A DNA stretch of 64,000 bases from CAUZWH01 sp965247665 (GTDB lineage Bacteria; Pseudomonadota; Alphaproteobacteria; SHVV01): assembly GCA_965247665.1 (NCBI GenBank), contig CBDFHH010000005.1, positions 1,550,001 through 1,614,000 of the forward strand, written 5' to 3'. Shown piece after piece: positions 17,646 to 26,596 of this stretch. A model generated the notes under the pieces. It saw nothing but the letters and a program-made list of their open reading frames with translations. It had not been told where the DNA came from and did not search any database. Position 1 is the stretch's first letter; every line of letters starts with the position of its first letter. A program made the translations under genes and the position numbers.

Positions 17646-18110
17646 ATGGGGCTGTTCCTATCCAAGTATCTTAACAGGGTCGACAGAAAAGGCAGGGTCT
17701 CGGTCCCGGCGTCTTTTCGCGTCGAACTGGCGGACGAGAGTTTCGCGGGCATCATCGTTCGCCCGTCATTCGTGTCGCCGGCCATCGACGCTTGTGGTCG
17801 CGACGCGCTTCAGGAATTGCAGCGCGGTGTCGGTCGGTTCAATCCGTTTACCGAGGAACGGGCCGGATTCGCGAACGCGATCTTTGCCCGCAGCCATCCC
17901 GTTTCATGGGATGGCGAGGGGCGTGTCATCTTGCCCGGTGAGCTCCTGCAACATGCCGGGATTGTGGGTCGCGCCTTATTCGTAGGTCTCGGTGACACAT
18001 TTCAGATTTGGGAACCGGATCGCTACGCCCACGTCGAACGCGAGGCGATAGAGCTCGCCCGCCAACAAAGAACCGAATTGGCGATCCGACCCGCGGGCGA
18101 GGACAGATGA
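17646..18110 (+). CDS. mraZ: MraZ, transcriptional regulator of the dcw cluster
   Basis: 154-residue AbrB-fold regulator that binds DNA as a ring of subunits. The ATG at 17646 follows a GGGGGAA ribosome binding site and gives MGLFLSKYLNRVDRKGRVSV; an ATG eight codons upstream is in frame but less likely. Both MraZ DxxxR motifs are present, DRKGRVSVPASFR (about 12-24) and DGEGRVILPGELL (about 88-100). It likely represses its own promoter through the boxes just upstream. The stop overlaps the rsmH start by four bases. Confidence 0.95.
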   Translation: MGLFLSKYLNRVDRKGRVSVPASFRVELADESFAGIIVRPSFVSPAIDACGRDALQELQRGVGRFNPFTEERAGFANAIFARSHPVSWDGEGRVILPGELLQHAGIVGRALFVGLGDTFQIWEPDRYAHVEREAIELARQQRTELAIRPAGEDR

Positions 18111-19093
18111 GCGGGCGGGGCTCAGGGGGTCAGTCCTCGGTCCATGCCCCGGTCATGGTCGCGGAGATGTTGACCGCCCTGTCGCCCGCCGCGGGCGAAC
18201 CCTACATCGATGTCACATTTGGCGCCGGCGGCTACAGCCGCGCCATCCTTGCAGCAGCGCACTGCCGACTTGCGGCGATCGATCGCGATCCCGAGGCGGT
18301 CGCACGCGGTCGACAACTCGAGATCGACAGCGCCGGACGCTTTCAGATCTTGCAGGCGAGATTTAGCGAGATGGAGAACGCGCTCGCATCGGCCGGCGTG
18401 CGGTCGGCCGATGGCGTTGCTTTCGATCTGGGCGTGTCGTCGCCCCAACTCGACGACGGACGCCGCGGTTTCTCGTTCGCTATCGATGGGCCGCTCGACA
18501 TGCGCATGTCGAAATCGGGCGCCGGCGCTGCCGAGTTCGTTAATACGGCTGACGAAGGCACCTTGGCATCGGTGATATCGCGCTACGGCGAAGAGCGTCA
18601 CGCGCGACGAATCGCCCGAGCGATCGTGCGCGCGCGGTCGCAGCGCTCCATAGCGAGGACCACGGATCTGGCGGAGATCGTTACCGGCGCGGTGCCCTAC
18701 GCGAGCGCAAGACGGTCCAAGATCCATCCGGCAACACGAACGTTCCAGGCGCTGCGTATCCATATCAACAACGAGCTCGACGAGCTTCGACAAGGACTCG
18801 CCGCCGCAGAGCGGCTACTCGTCGCGCAAGGGCGTCTTGTCGTCGTCGCGTTTCACTCCCTCGAGGATGGTATCGTCAAGGAGTTCCTCGGACGGCGCTC
18901 CGGCCGCACGCCCGGGACGACCCGCTACCGACCCGAGCCGACCCTGCCTGATCCAACCTTCGAACTACCGTTTCGCCGACCCCATCGGCCCCAGGAGAGC
19001 GAGGTCGCGGCGAACCCGCGCGCGCGGTCAGCACGCCTGCGCGCAGGTATCCGCACGGCCGCGCCGGCGTGGCCGGCCGAGGCTCTGACATGA
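18107..19093 (+). CDS. rsmH: 16S rRNA (cytosine-1402 N4)-methyltransferase
   Basis: 328-residue RsmH (MraW), which methylates C1402 in the ribosomal P site using SAM. The ATG at 18107 lies in an ATGA overlap with mraZ. The protein has HAPVMVAEMLTAL, the SAM loop DVTFGAGGYSRAIL, DRDPEA, the DLGVSSPQLDDGRRGFSF block, ARRIARAIV, TRTFQALRIHINNELDEL and VVAFHSLEDGIVKEF. Full family length. Second gene of the cluster, in its conserved position between mraZ and ftsL. Confidence 0.96.
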   Translation: MSGRGSGGQSSVHAPVMVAEMLTALSPAAGEPYIDVTFGAGGYSRAILAAAHCRLAAIDRDPEAVARGRQLEIDSAGRFQILQARFSEMENALASAGVRSADGVAFDLGVSSPQLDDGRRGFSFAIDGPLDMRMSKSGAGAAEFVNTADEGTLASVISRYGEERHARRIARAIVRARSQRSIARTTDLAEIVTGAVPYASARRSKIHPATRTFQALRIHINNELDELRQGLAAAERLLVAQGRLVVVAFHSLEDGIVKEFLGRRSGRTPGTTRYRPEPTLPDPTFELPFRRPHRPQESEVAANPRARSARLRAGIRTAAPAWPAEALT

Positions 19094-19440
19094 GGCGGTC
19101 GGTTACCCTTGCCGGCATCGCGTTGGTCGCGGTTCTCGCCTTCGGCCTCTACAAGCTCAAATACGAGGTGCAGGAGCTCGAAGACCTTTACGGCGCGATG
19201 AACCGGGCGATTTTATCGGAACAGGAAGCGATCCGCGTTCTCAGGGCGGAGTGGAGCTTTCTTAACAGTCCCAAGCGGCTCGGTGATTTGACCAAGCGCT
19301 ACCTCAAGCTCAAGCCGGTCAGCGTTGACCGCTTCATCCGCCTTGAAGAGATCCCCATTGCCCGTCCCGGCTCAGCCGGTGGCGAACATGCCGATACCGG
19401 CCGCCTTACCGTGCGCTTGATGCCGGAAGGCGGGAATTGA
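19090..19440 (+). CDS. ftsL: cell division protein FtsL
   Basis: 116-residue bitopic divisome protein. The ATG at 19090 overlaps the rsmH stop. A single membrane helix covers about residues 5-20 (LAGIALVAVLAFGLYKL), then a heptad-like coiled coil to about residue 65 containing LSEQEAIRVLRAEWSFLNSP and the RLGDLTKRYL motif typical of FtsL. It forms a complex with FtsB and FtsQ in the periplasm. FtsL is poorly conserved, so position between rsmH and ftsI supports the call. Confidence 0.92.
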   Translation: MRRSVTLAGIALVAVLAFGLYKLKYEVQELEDLYGAMNRAILSEQEAIRVLRAEWSFLNSPKRLGDLTKRYLKLKPVSVDRFIRLEEIPIARPGSAGGEHADTGRLTVRLMPEGGN

Positions 19441-19442
19441 CC

Positions 19443-21164
19443 ATGGCGCCCCGCCGACCGCGGCTCGCGAGCGACGCCGACGCTGTCGAGTTCGTTTCGA
19501 CCTCCGGTTCGGCGATCGAAGCGAGTCGCAATCGATTGGTCGCGGTTGCGGCCGGATTCATGCTCACCTTTATCATTCTGGGTATTCGACTGGTCGACCT
19601 GACCGTATTTGAGCCGGGCGCCGAGCCCGGGCATCGAGCCGGCCTCAGCGGCATCTCGACCGAACGCGCAGACATCGTCGACCGAAACGGTGTTCTACTG
19701 GCCACGAATCTTCGAACCGCGTCGGTCTATGCCAATCCGCGCCGGGTCATCGACGCTGATGCAGCGACGGATGCCCTGGTTGCGGCCATCCCCGATATCG
19801 GTCGTTCGGCCGTGTACGCGAAGCTCACATCGAACCGGAGTTTCGTTTGGATCAAACGGGGACTCTCGCCGGCCGATCAGTACGCGGTGCACAAATTGGG
19901 CATTCCTGGCATTGCGTTTCAGATCGAACAACGCAGGGTCTATCCCCACGGTTCTCTCGCCGCCCATATTCTCGGGTTTACCGGCGTCGACAATCGCGGT
20001 CTTGCGGGGATCGAACGCAGCTTTGACGACCGCCTCCGAGTTGCCGACCGCTATCGAGCCGGTGCGCTCGCGCTAAGCATTGATCATCGCGCCCAGCACG
20101 CCGTTGAGCAGGAACTCGCAGACGCCCGCAAGCGCTTCCACGCTAAAGGAGCCGTCGGGATCGTAACCGACGTCGTTACCGGCGAGGTGTTGGCGCTTGC
20201 ATCGTTGCCGACCTTCGATCCCAACGACGTCGGTGCGGTGCGGCCCGATGCGCTGTTCAACCGAGCCACGCTCGGCACCTACGAGATGGGCTCGACCTTC
20301 AAGGCGTTTACCGTGGCGATGGCGCTGGACGCGGGAGTTGCCAGCCTCCAGAGCCGCTACGACACAACCCGTCCACTGCGCGTCGCGCGTTTCACCATTC
20401 GCGATTTCTACGCCAAGAAACGGTGGTTGTCGGTCCGTGAGGTGTTCATATACTCGTCGAATATCGGTGCGGCGAAAATCGCGCTCGACATCGGAAACGA
20501 ACGGCAGCAGCACTACCTGCGCGCCCTCGGGATGCTCACGCGTGCGCCACTCGAGTTGCCCGAGGTTGGTGCGCCGATCGTGCCGCGGCAGTGGCGAGAT
20601 ATCACGACGATGACGGTCGGCTTCGGTCACGGCTTGGCGGTGTCCCCGCTGCAGCTGGCCGGCGGAATCGGGGCGTTGGTCAACGGGGGTGTTCGCGTAC
20701 CGCTGACCTTGCGAAAGCGCGACCCGGACGCCGACATCCCCGGGCAGCGGGTTGTGTCGCCGAGCGTTTCAAGCGATATGCGCAGACTGCTGCGGCGCGT
20801 CGTCGAGGATGGCACCGGTCGCAAAGCCGAGGTCCCCGGTTATCTGGTCGGTGGCAAGACCGGGTCGGCCGAGAAATCGGGGAAGCTCGGTTATCGCCGT
20901 ACAGAGCTGATCTCATCGTTTGTCGGCGTATTTCCGATCGATGCGCCGCGCTACCTGGTCTTCGTCATGTTCGATGAGCCCAAGGGCAACAAGGAAACGT
21001 TCGGGTACGCCACCGGCGGTTGGACCGCCGCGCCCGCGGTCGCCCATATCGTCGCACGTATCGCTCCGCTGTTCGGGGTCGAACCAAGAGTCGGCGGCGC
21101 ACCTCGCTCGCCGGTGCTGCCTGTTCGCGGACCGCACGGAAGAGGCGCGAGTGTTGCTCACTGA
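19443..21164 (+). CDS. ftsI: peptidoglycan D,D-transpeptidase FtsI (PBP3)
   Basis: 573 residues from the ATG at 19443; a TTG two codons earlier overlaps the ftsL stop and is an alternative. One N-terminal membrane helix (VAVAAGFMLTFIILGIRLVD), the RGxI-like DRNGVLLATN box of class B PBPs, then the transpeptidase domain with the nucleophile in EMGSTFK (Ser about 284), SSN (about 338) and KTGSAEK (about 472). It cross-links septal peptidoglycan together with FtsW, encoded downstream. The last 14 bases overlap the start of murE. Confidence 0.96.
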   Translation: MAPRRPRLASDADAVEFVSTSGSAIEASRNRLVAVAAGFMLTFIILGIRLVDLTVFEPGAEPGHRAGLSGISTERADIVDRNGVLLATNLRTASVYANPRRVIDADAATDALVAAIPDIGRSAVYAKLTSNRSFVWIKRGLSPADQYAVHKLGIPGIAFQIEQRRVYPHGSLAAHILGFTGVDNRGLAGIERSFDDRLRVADRYRAGALALSIDHRAQHAVEQELADARKRFHAKGAVGIVTDVVTGEVLALASLPTFDPNDVGAVRPDALFNRATLGTYEMGSTFKAFTVAMALDAGVASLQSRYDTTRPLRVARFTIRDFYAKKRWLSVREVFIYSSNIGAAKIALDIGNERQQHYLRALGMLTRAPLELPEVGAPIVPRQWRDITTMTVGFGHGLAVSPLQLAGGIGALVNGGVRVPLTLRKRDPDADIPGQRVVSPSVSSDMRRLLRRVVEDGTGRKAEVPGYLVGGKTGSAEKSGKLGYRRTELISSFVGVFPIDAPRYLVFVMFDEPKGNKETFGYATGGWTAAPAVAHIVARIAPLFGVEPRVGGAPRSPVLPVRGPHGRGASVAH

Positions 21165-22626
21165 GCTGATCAATAGCGGCTCCGCTCCGGTGATCGCCAA
21201 CGATCCCGAGATTCGCGGTTTGACCGCCGATAGCCGAACCGTCGAGCCGGGATACCTGTTTGCCGCACTGCCCGGCCGTCGTACGAACGGAGCAGATTTT
21301 GTCGGCGACGCGATCGCGCGCGGAGCCGTGGCTATTCTCGGTGGTGATGATCTCGCCCTCGAACCCGCCCTCGAACCCGGCATCGACGCCGTCGTGATTC
21401 GAGACGCGCATCCGCGACGTCGGCTCGCCGAAATCGCCGCCCGCTTCTATCCACGCCAACCGCCCAACGTCGTTGCCGTCACCGGAACCAACGGGAAGAC
21501 CTCGGTTGCCTGCTTCGCTTGCCAGATCTGGCACGAGCTCGGTTATCGGTCGGGCACCCTCGGCACCCTCGGCGCACGGTGGCGTGGGCATGTGCAGATG
21601 CTGCCGACAACAACTCCGGAACCGGTTTCGCTTCACCGGCTGCTGGACCAGCTCGCCGCGGACGAGGTCGACCACGCCGCGATCGAAGCGTCCAGCCACG
21701 GCCTCGATCAGTGTCGTCTCGACGGGGTGCGGGTGGGTCATGCCGGGTTCACCAATCTCTCCCACGACCATCTCGACTATCACGGGTCGGCGGAAGCCTA
21801 TCTCGCAGCCAAGACGCGTCTGTTCGCCGAGCTGCTGGCCGAGGACGGCACGGCGGTCCTCAACGCCGACGCGCCCGAATTCGATCATCTCAGCGACGTT
21901 TGCCGCGCGCGCGGCCGCGCGATACTCAGCTACGGAATGGATGCGGCCGACATACGTATCGAGCGTCGACGCCAAGCTGCCGACGGGCAGCGCATCGACC
22001 TTGTCATCCACGGCCGTCACTACCGGATCCAATTTCCGCTGATCGGGGATTTTCAAGTTGGCAACGCGCTGTGCGCACTGGGTCTCGTGATCGCGAGCGG
22101 CGGAGTCGAAGACAACGCGGTCGCCGCGCTCGAGCGTCTTAAAGGCGTGCCAGGCCGGCTGGAGAAAGTCGCGGAGCACCCGAACGGCGCGGCGATCTAC
22201 GTCGACTACGCCCACGCGCCAGGCGCCCTTGAAAGTGCTCTCGGCGCCCTGCGGCAGGTCGTGTCGGGCCGGATCGTCGCCGTGATCGGCGCCGGCGGTG
22301 ACCGCGATCGAAAAAAACGTCCGCTCATGGGCGAAGTCGCCACCCGTCTTGCCGACCTGGTAATCGTCACCGACGACAATCCGCGCGACGAAGATCCAGC
22401 CGAGATTCGCCGAGCCATCCTGTCACGCTGTGCCGATGCGACGGAAATCGGCGATCGTGCCGAGGCCATTCGTGCCGGCCTGCGGCTGCTCGGCGGGGAA
22501 GACGCCCTCCTGATCGCCGGAAAGGGTCACGAGCATGGCCAGCGGATCGGCGACGAACTGCGGCCCTTTGACGACAGCGACGTTGCTCGCCGGGTGGTCG
22601 CCGAACTCGAAGGGGGTGAGCTGTGA
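21151..22626 (+). CDS. murE: UDP-MurNAc-tripeptide synthetase (meso-DAP-adding)
   Basis: 491-residue Mur ligase that adds meso-diaminopimelate to UDP-MurNAc-L-Ala-D-Glu. The GTG at 21151 gives the expected N-terminus (LLTELI...IRGLTADSRTVEPGYLF); the frame is open upstream inside ftsI. ATP loop VTGTNGKTSVACF, carbamylated-lysine region HAAIEASSHGLDQCRLDGV, NLSHDHLDYHG, and the DNPRDEDP motif that marks DAP rather than lysine specificity. It overlaps ftsI by 14 bases and murF by four. Confidence 0.96.
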   Translation: MLLTELINSGSAPVIANDPEIRGLTADSRTVEPGYLFAALPGRRTNGADFVGDAIARGAVAILGGDDLALEPALEPGIDAVVIRDAHPRRRLAEIAARFYPRQPPNVVAVTGTNGKTSVACFACQIWHELGYRSGTLGTLGARWRGHVQMLPTTTPEPVSLHRLLDQLAADEVDHAAIEASSHGLDQCRLDGVRVGHAGFTNLSHDHLDYHGSAEAYLAAKTRLFAELLAEDGTAVLNADAPEFDHLSDVCRARGRAILSYGMDAADIRIERRRQAADGQRIDLVIHGRHYRIQFPLIGDFQVGNALCALGLVIASGGVEDNAVAALERLKGVPGRLEKVAEHPNGAAIYVDYAHAPGALESALGALRQVVSGRIVAVIGAGGDRDRKKRPLMGEVATRLADLVIVTDDNPRDEDPAEIRRAILSRCADATEIGDRAEAIRAGLRLLGGEDALLIAGKGHEHGQRIGDELRPFDDSDVARRVVAELEGGEL

Positions 22627-24056
22627 CCGGGGCGCAACCGGCAGCTTTGTGGACCGCGGCGGAAGCCGAAGCCGCCACGGGCGGTCGCTCCTCGGCTGGA
22701 TGGGTCGCGTCCGGTATCTCGATCGACAGCCGCACGATTGAAACCGGCGACCTCTTCATCGCGATTGAGGGTCCCAACAGCGATGGCCATGACTACGTCG
22801 CCGACGCCCTCGCCGCGGGCGCGGCCGCAGCCATCGTCAGCCGTCATCCCCCGGCGGTTACGGCCGACACGCCGCTGCTGCGGGTCGCGGATACGGCGGA
22901 CGCCCTGCGAGCGCTTGGCATTGCAGCCCGAGCGCGCGCCAGCGCTCACGTCATCGCCATCACCGGGAGCGTCGGGAAGACGAGTACCAAGGAGGCTTTG
23001 CGACGAGCGTTGTCGAGCCAAGCGGCCACCCATGCCAGCGAGGCGAGCTACAACAATCAATGGGGTGTACCGCTCAGTCTGTCGCGTATGCCCGCCGATT
23101 CAACATTCGGGATTTTCGAGCTGGGTATGAGCCGACCCCGCGAACTCGATCCACTCTCGCGGATGGTTCGCCCGCACGCGGCGCTCATAACCGCCGTTGC
23201 CGCCGCGCACCTTGCCTACTTCAAGAACGTGGCGGCGATCGCCGATGCCAAAGCGGAGATCTTCGGCGGCTTGGAGCCCGGAGGCACCGCCTTGCTGAAC
23301 CGCGACAACCCATTCTTTTCGCGACTGGCCGCGGCGGCGGAGCAGCACGGGGCGCGTCGCGTTCTCGGTTTCGGACACCACCCGGAGGCCTGGGCCCATA
23401 TCGCTTCGGCCACAGCCGACTCGCACGGGAGCGACGTGAAGGCAGAGATAGGTGGGCAAACGATCGCATACAGAATCGGCGCCGCCGGCGAGCACTGGGT
23501 CATGAACAGCCTCGCGACCCTGGCCGCGGTCGCTGCCTTCGGCGGCGATCTTGAGCGCGCAGCTGCGAGCTTGGTGGATGTGACGCCATTGCGAGGACGT
23601 GGCGAGCGCCACCAGGTTCGAATCGGTGCCGGCGCGATCGAAGTCATTGACGAGAGCTACAATGCCAATCCGACCTCGATGAGCGCGGCAATCGCGACGC
23701 TGGCCTGCGCCGGGCCCGGAATTCGGGGCCGGCGCATCGCGGTGCTTGGCGACATGCTCGAACTCGGTCCCGATTCGCCCCGCCTCCACGCCGGACTTGC
23801 GGCGGATCTCGCCGGAGCGAGCGTCGACATCGTCCTAAGCGCCGGAATCCATATGGCGCATCTCAACGAAGCGTTGCCTGAGCGGATCGAGCGGCTGCAT
23901 GAGGAGCGTTCGCGGCAGCTGGTGGCACCGCTGATCGATCTGGTGCGGCCGGGCGATGTGGTGATGGTGAAGGGATCTTTCGGCAGTCGTATGGGTTTGG
24001 TGGTCGAGGCGCTGCTCGAACTGAACGAGTTCGATCGTCGAGCGGGGTGCGGATGA
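22623..24056 (+). CDS. murF: UDP-MurNAc-tripeptide D-alanyl-D-alanine ligase
   Basis: 477-residue MurF, which joins the D-Ala-D-Ala made by Ddl (encoded at 31362) to the tripeptide nucleotide. GTG start in a four-base overlap with murE. Signatures: GISIDSRTIETGDLFIAI, ATP loop ITGSVGKTSTKEAL, ASYNNQWGVPLSL, FELGMSRPRELDPLSRMVRPH, IDESYNANPTSMSAAI and LGDMLELG. Complete. Confidence 0.96.
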   Translation: MTGAQPAALWTAAEAEAATGGRSSAGWVASGISIDSRTIETGDLFIAIEGPNSDGHDYVADALAAGAAAAIVSRHPPAVTADTPLLRVADTADALRALGIAARARASAHVIAITGSVGKTSTKEALRRALSSQAATHASEASYNNQWGVPLSLSRMPADSTFGIFELGMSRPRELDPLSRMVRPHAALITAVAAAHLAYFKNVAAIADAKAEIFGGLEPGGTALLNRDNPFFSRLAAAAEQHGARRVLGFGHHPEAWAHIASATADSHGSDVKAEIGGQTIAYRIGAAGEHWVMNSLATLAAVAAFGGDLERAAASLVDVTPLRGRGERHQVRIGAGAIEVIDESYNANPTSMSAAIATLACAGPGIRGRRIAVLGDMLELGPDSPRLHAGLAADLAGASVDIVLSAGIHMAHLNEALPERIERLHEERSRQLVAPLIDLVRPGDVVMVKGSFGSRMGLVVEALLELNEFDRRAGCG

Positions 24057-24101
24057 ACATGTTCGCTCACGATCGGGTCGAGGGGGGGAGGACCGGCAGT
24101 C

Positions 24102-25190
24102 ATGCTGTTTAATCTGCTGTTTCCCCTCGCCGACGACGTCGTCGTCTTCAACCTCTTCCGCTACCTCACGTTTCGGACGGGCGGCGCGGTTATGACGGCG
24201 CTCGTCGTGAGCTTCGTTTTCGGTCCCTCGGTGATTCGCTGGCTGAAGAGCAAGCAGAAGAACGGGCAGCCGATCCGTGATGACGGACCTGAGCGCCACA
24301 TTGTCGGCAAGCAGGGAACCCCGACCATGGGTGGCTTTCTCATCCTGCTGGGTCTTGGCGTTGGAACGCTGCTGTGGGCAGATCTCACGAACCAGTATGT
24401 CTGGGCCGCGCTCCTGGTGACCGTCGGGTTCGGGTCGGTTGGGTTTGTCGACGATTACCTCAAGGTGGTGCGCGACGATCACCGCGGCTTATCCGCCATC
24501 CTCAAGCTGGCCATCGAAGTGGTGATCGCGTGCGTCGCTGCGCTCTGGATTGTCGAGCTTACGCGCGATCCCCTCGATACGTCCCTGGCGTTGCCGTTCG
24601 TTAAGGACGCTCTGATCAATCTGGGCTGGCTTTTCGTACCGCTCGCGATCCTGGTCATGGTCGGGTCGTCGAATGCCGTCAATCTAACCGATGGCCTCGA
24701 CGGACTGGCGATCGTCCCGGTGATGATCGCGGCGTCGGCCTTCGCGTTGATCGCCTATCTGGTCGGTAACGCGGTTTTCTCGAACTACCTGCAGATTCAC
24801 TTGGTTCCGGGCGCCGGCGAACTCGCCGTGTTTTGCGGAGCAATCGTCGGTGCCGGCCTGGGGTTTCTTTGGTTCAACGCGCCACCGGCAATGGTCTTCA
24901 TGGGCGACACCGGGAGCTTGGCGATGGGAGGTGCGTTGGGCGCGGTGAGCGTCATTACCAAGCACGAGCTCGTTCTGGCCGTCGTCGGTGGGCTGTTCGT
25001 GCTCGAAACCGTGTCCGTCATCGTACAGGTGGCTTCGTTTCAACTCACCGGACGGCGCGTGTTTCGCATGGCGCCGTTGCACCACCATTTCGAGCAGAAG
25101 GGTTGGGCCGAATCCACCATCGTCATTCGTTTTTGGATCATCGCCGTGATCCTCGCGCTGATCGGCTTGGCAACCCTGAAGCTGAGGTAG
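24102..25190 (+). CDS. mraY: phospho-MurNAc-pentapeptide transferase MraY
   Basis: 362-residue polytopic inner-membrane enzyme that makes lipid I from UDP-MurNAc-pentapeptide and undecaprenyl phosphate. ATG preceded by a strong purine run (GGGGGGAGG). Motifs: KQGTPTMGGFLIL, the DDxxK element in GFVDDYLKVVRDDHRG, SSNAVNLTDGLDGLAI, FNAPPAMVFMGDTGSLAMGG and the C-terminal PLHHHFEQKGWAE. About ten helices. A 45-base gap from murF is one of the larger gaps in the cluster. Confidence 0.97.
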   Translation: MLFNLLFPLADDVVVFNLFRYLTFRTGGAVMTALVVSFVFGPSVIRWLKSKQKNGQPIRDDGPERHIVGKQGTPTMGGFLILLGLGVGTLLWADLTNQYVWAALLVTVGFGSVGFVDDYLKVVRDDHRGLSAILKLAIEVVIACVAALWIVELTRDPLDTSLALPFVKDALINLGWLFVPLAILVMVGSSNAVNLTDGLDGLAIVPVMIAASAFALIAYLVGNAVFSNYLQIHLVPGAGELAVFCGAIVGAGLGFLWFNAPPAMVFMGDTGSLAMGGALGAVSVITKHELVLAVVGGLFVLETVSVIVQVASFQLTGRRVFRMAPLHHHFEQKGWAESTIVIRFWIIAVILALIGLATLKLR

Positions 25191-25192
25191 CT

Positions 25193-26596
25193 GTGATCCG
25201 GGTGCAGCAATATCGCGATAAATCGGTTGCCGTGCTCGGTCTTGGGCGCAGCGGTATGGCCGCGGCGCGTGCGCTGGCCGCGGGCGGCGCGACGGTACTG
25301 TCGTGGGACGACGATCCGTCACGGTGCCAAGCCGACGATGCCGGCGCGCTTGCTTTCTCCGATCTCGGCGAGGCCGATTTCGAAGACATTTCCGCACTCG
25401 TTCTGAGCCCAGGGATCCCATTGACCCATCCCGCGCCACACCCGGTCGTGCGGCGAGCTCGGGCGGCCGGATGTCCTGTGATCGGGGACATCGATCTGTT
25501 CGCCAACGCCGTCACCGATGCGGCGGTGGTCGGGGTGACCGGCAGCAACGGTAAGTCGACGACCACCGCTCTGGTCGGCCATTTGCTCGAAGCCTGCGGT
25601 CGCCCGGTGGTGACCGGCGGCAACCTCGGCCGGCCGGCGTTGGACCTGCCGGAGCTGGATGCGGACGGCGTTTACGTCCTCGAGCTTTCGTCGTTTCAAA
25701 TCGACCTGGCACCGAGTCTGGTATGCGATGTCGCCGTTCTCCTCAATCTGAGTCCGGATCACCTGGATCGTCACGGCGATATGGCCGGCTACGTCGCGGT
25801 CAAGAAACGCTTGCTGCTGCAGCAATCGACCAGTGGAACCGCGATCGTCGGCGTGGACGATCGCGAATCCGCAACGATTCTCGAGGACCTCCAATCCGCG
25901 CAACGACAACGGGTTATTCCGGTCGGCGTAGGCAGAGCGATCGAGGGCGGCGTCTATGTGATCGACGGGGTTTTGTACGACGCCACCGCCGACACCGTCG
26001 TCAGCCGGCAACTGACGGGCATCGAAAGCTTGATCGGCATCCACAATTGGCAGAATGCCGCCGCTGCGATCGCCGTAGTGGCGGCGCTCGGTATCCCGGT
26101 GGCGCCGGCGATGCGGGCGCTCGCCGGTTTTCCCGGCCTGCCCCACCGGCTCGAGGCGATCGCGACAATCGATGGCGTTCGCTTCGTAAACGATAGCAAG
26201 GCCACCAACGCCGATGCGGCTGCCCGGGCGCTGGCGACGTTCGAGAACATTCACTGGATCGCGGGCGGCGTCGCCAAGGCCGGTGGCATCGCGGCGCTCG
26301 GGCCCTATCTGCACCGGATCGCGCATGCCTATCTAATCGGCGAGGCTGCCACCGCGTTTGCAGCGACGCTCGGCGATCATGTCCCGCACACCTCCTGCGG
26401 AGACCTCGCTTCGGCTCTCGCCGCAGCGTTCGCCGGCGCCCGCGCGGGACCGGTCGGCGCGGTGGTGCTGTTATCGCCGGCGTGTGCCTCGTTTGATCAA
26501 TGGCCCAATTTCGAAGCACGCGGCGACGATTTCCGTGGCCAGGTCCATGCCCTCCTCCACGATTTCGAAGGTCGGCAGGGAGCTGCGTCGTGCTGA
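25193..26596 (+). CDS. murD: UDP-MurNAc-L-alanine D-glutamate ligase
   Basis: 467 residues from the GTG at 25193, two bases after the mraY stop. The start is supported by the family N-terminus KSVAVLGLGRSGMAAARAL. Other features: ALVLSPGIPLTHP, ATP loop VTGSNGKSTTTALVGH, GGNLGRPALDL, LELSSFQID, NLSPDHLDRHGDM, FVNDSKATNADAAARAL and LLSPACASFDQWPNFEARGDDF. Adds D-Glu to UDP-MurNAc-L-Ala. Its end overlaps the ftsW start by seven bases. Confidence 0.96.
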   Translation: MIRVQQYRDKSVAVLGLGRSGMAAARALAAGGATVLSWDDDPSRCQADDAGALAFSDLGEADFEDISALVLSPGIPLTHPAPHPVVRRARAAGCPVIGDIDLFANAVTDAAVVGVTGSNGKSTTTALVGHLLEACGRPVVTGGNLGRPALDLPELDADGVYVLELSSFQIDLAPSLVCDVAVLLNLSPDHLDRHGDMAGYVAVKKRLLLQQSTSGTAIVGVDDRESATILEDLQSAQRQRVIPVGVGRAIEGGVYVIDGVLYDATADTVVSRQLTGIESLIGIHNWQNAAAAIAVVAALGIPVAPAMRALAGFPGLPHRLEAIATIDGVRFVNDSKATNADAAARALATFENIHWIAGGVAKAGGIAALGPYLHRIAHAYLIGEAATAFAATLGDHVPHTSCGDLASALAAAFAGARAGPVGAVVLLSPACASFDQWPNFEARGDDFRGQVHALLHDFEGRQGAASC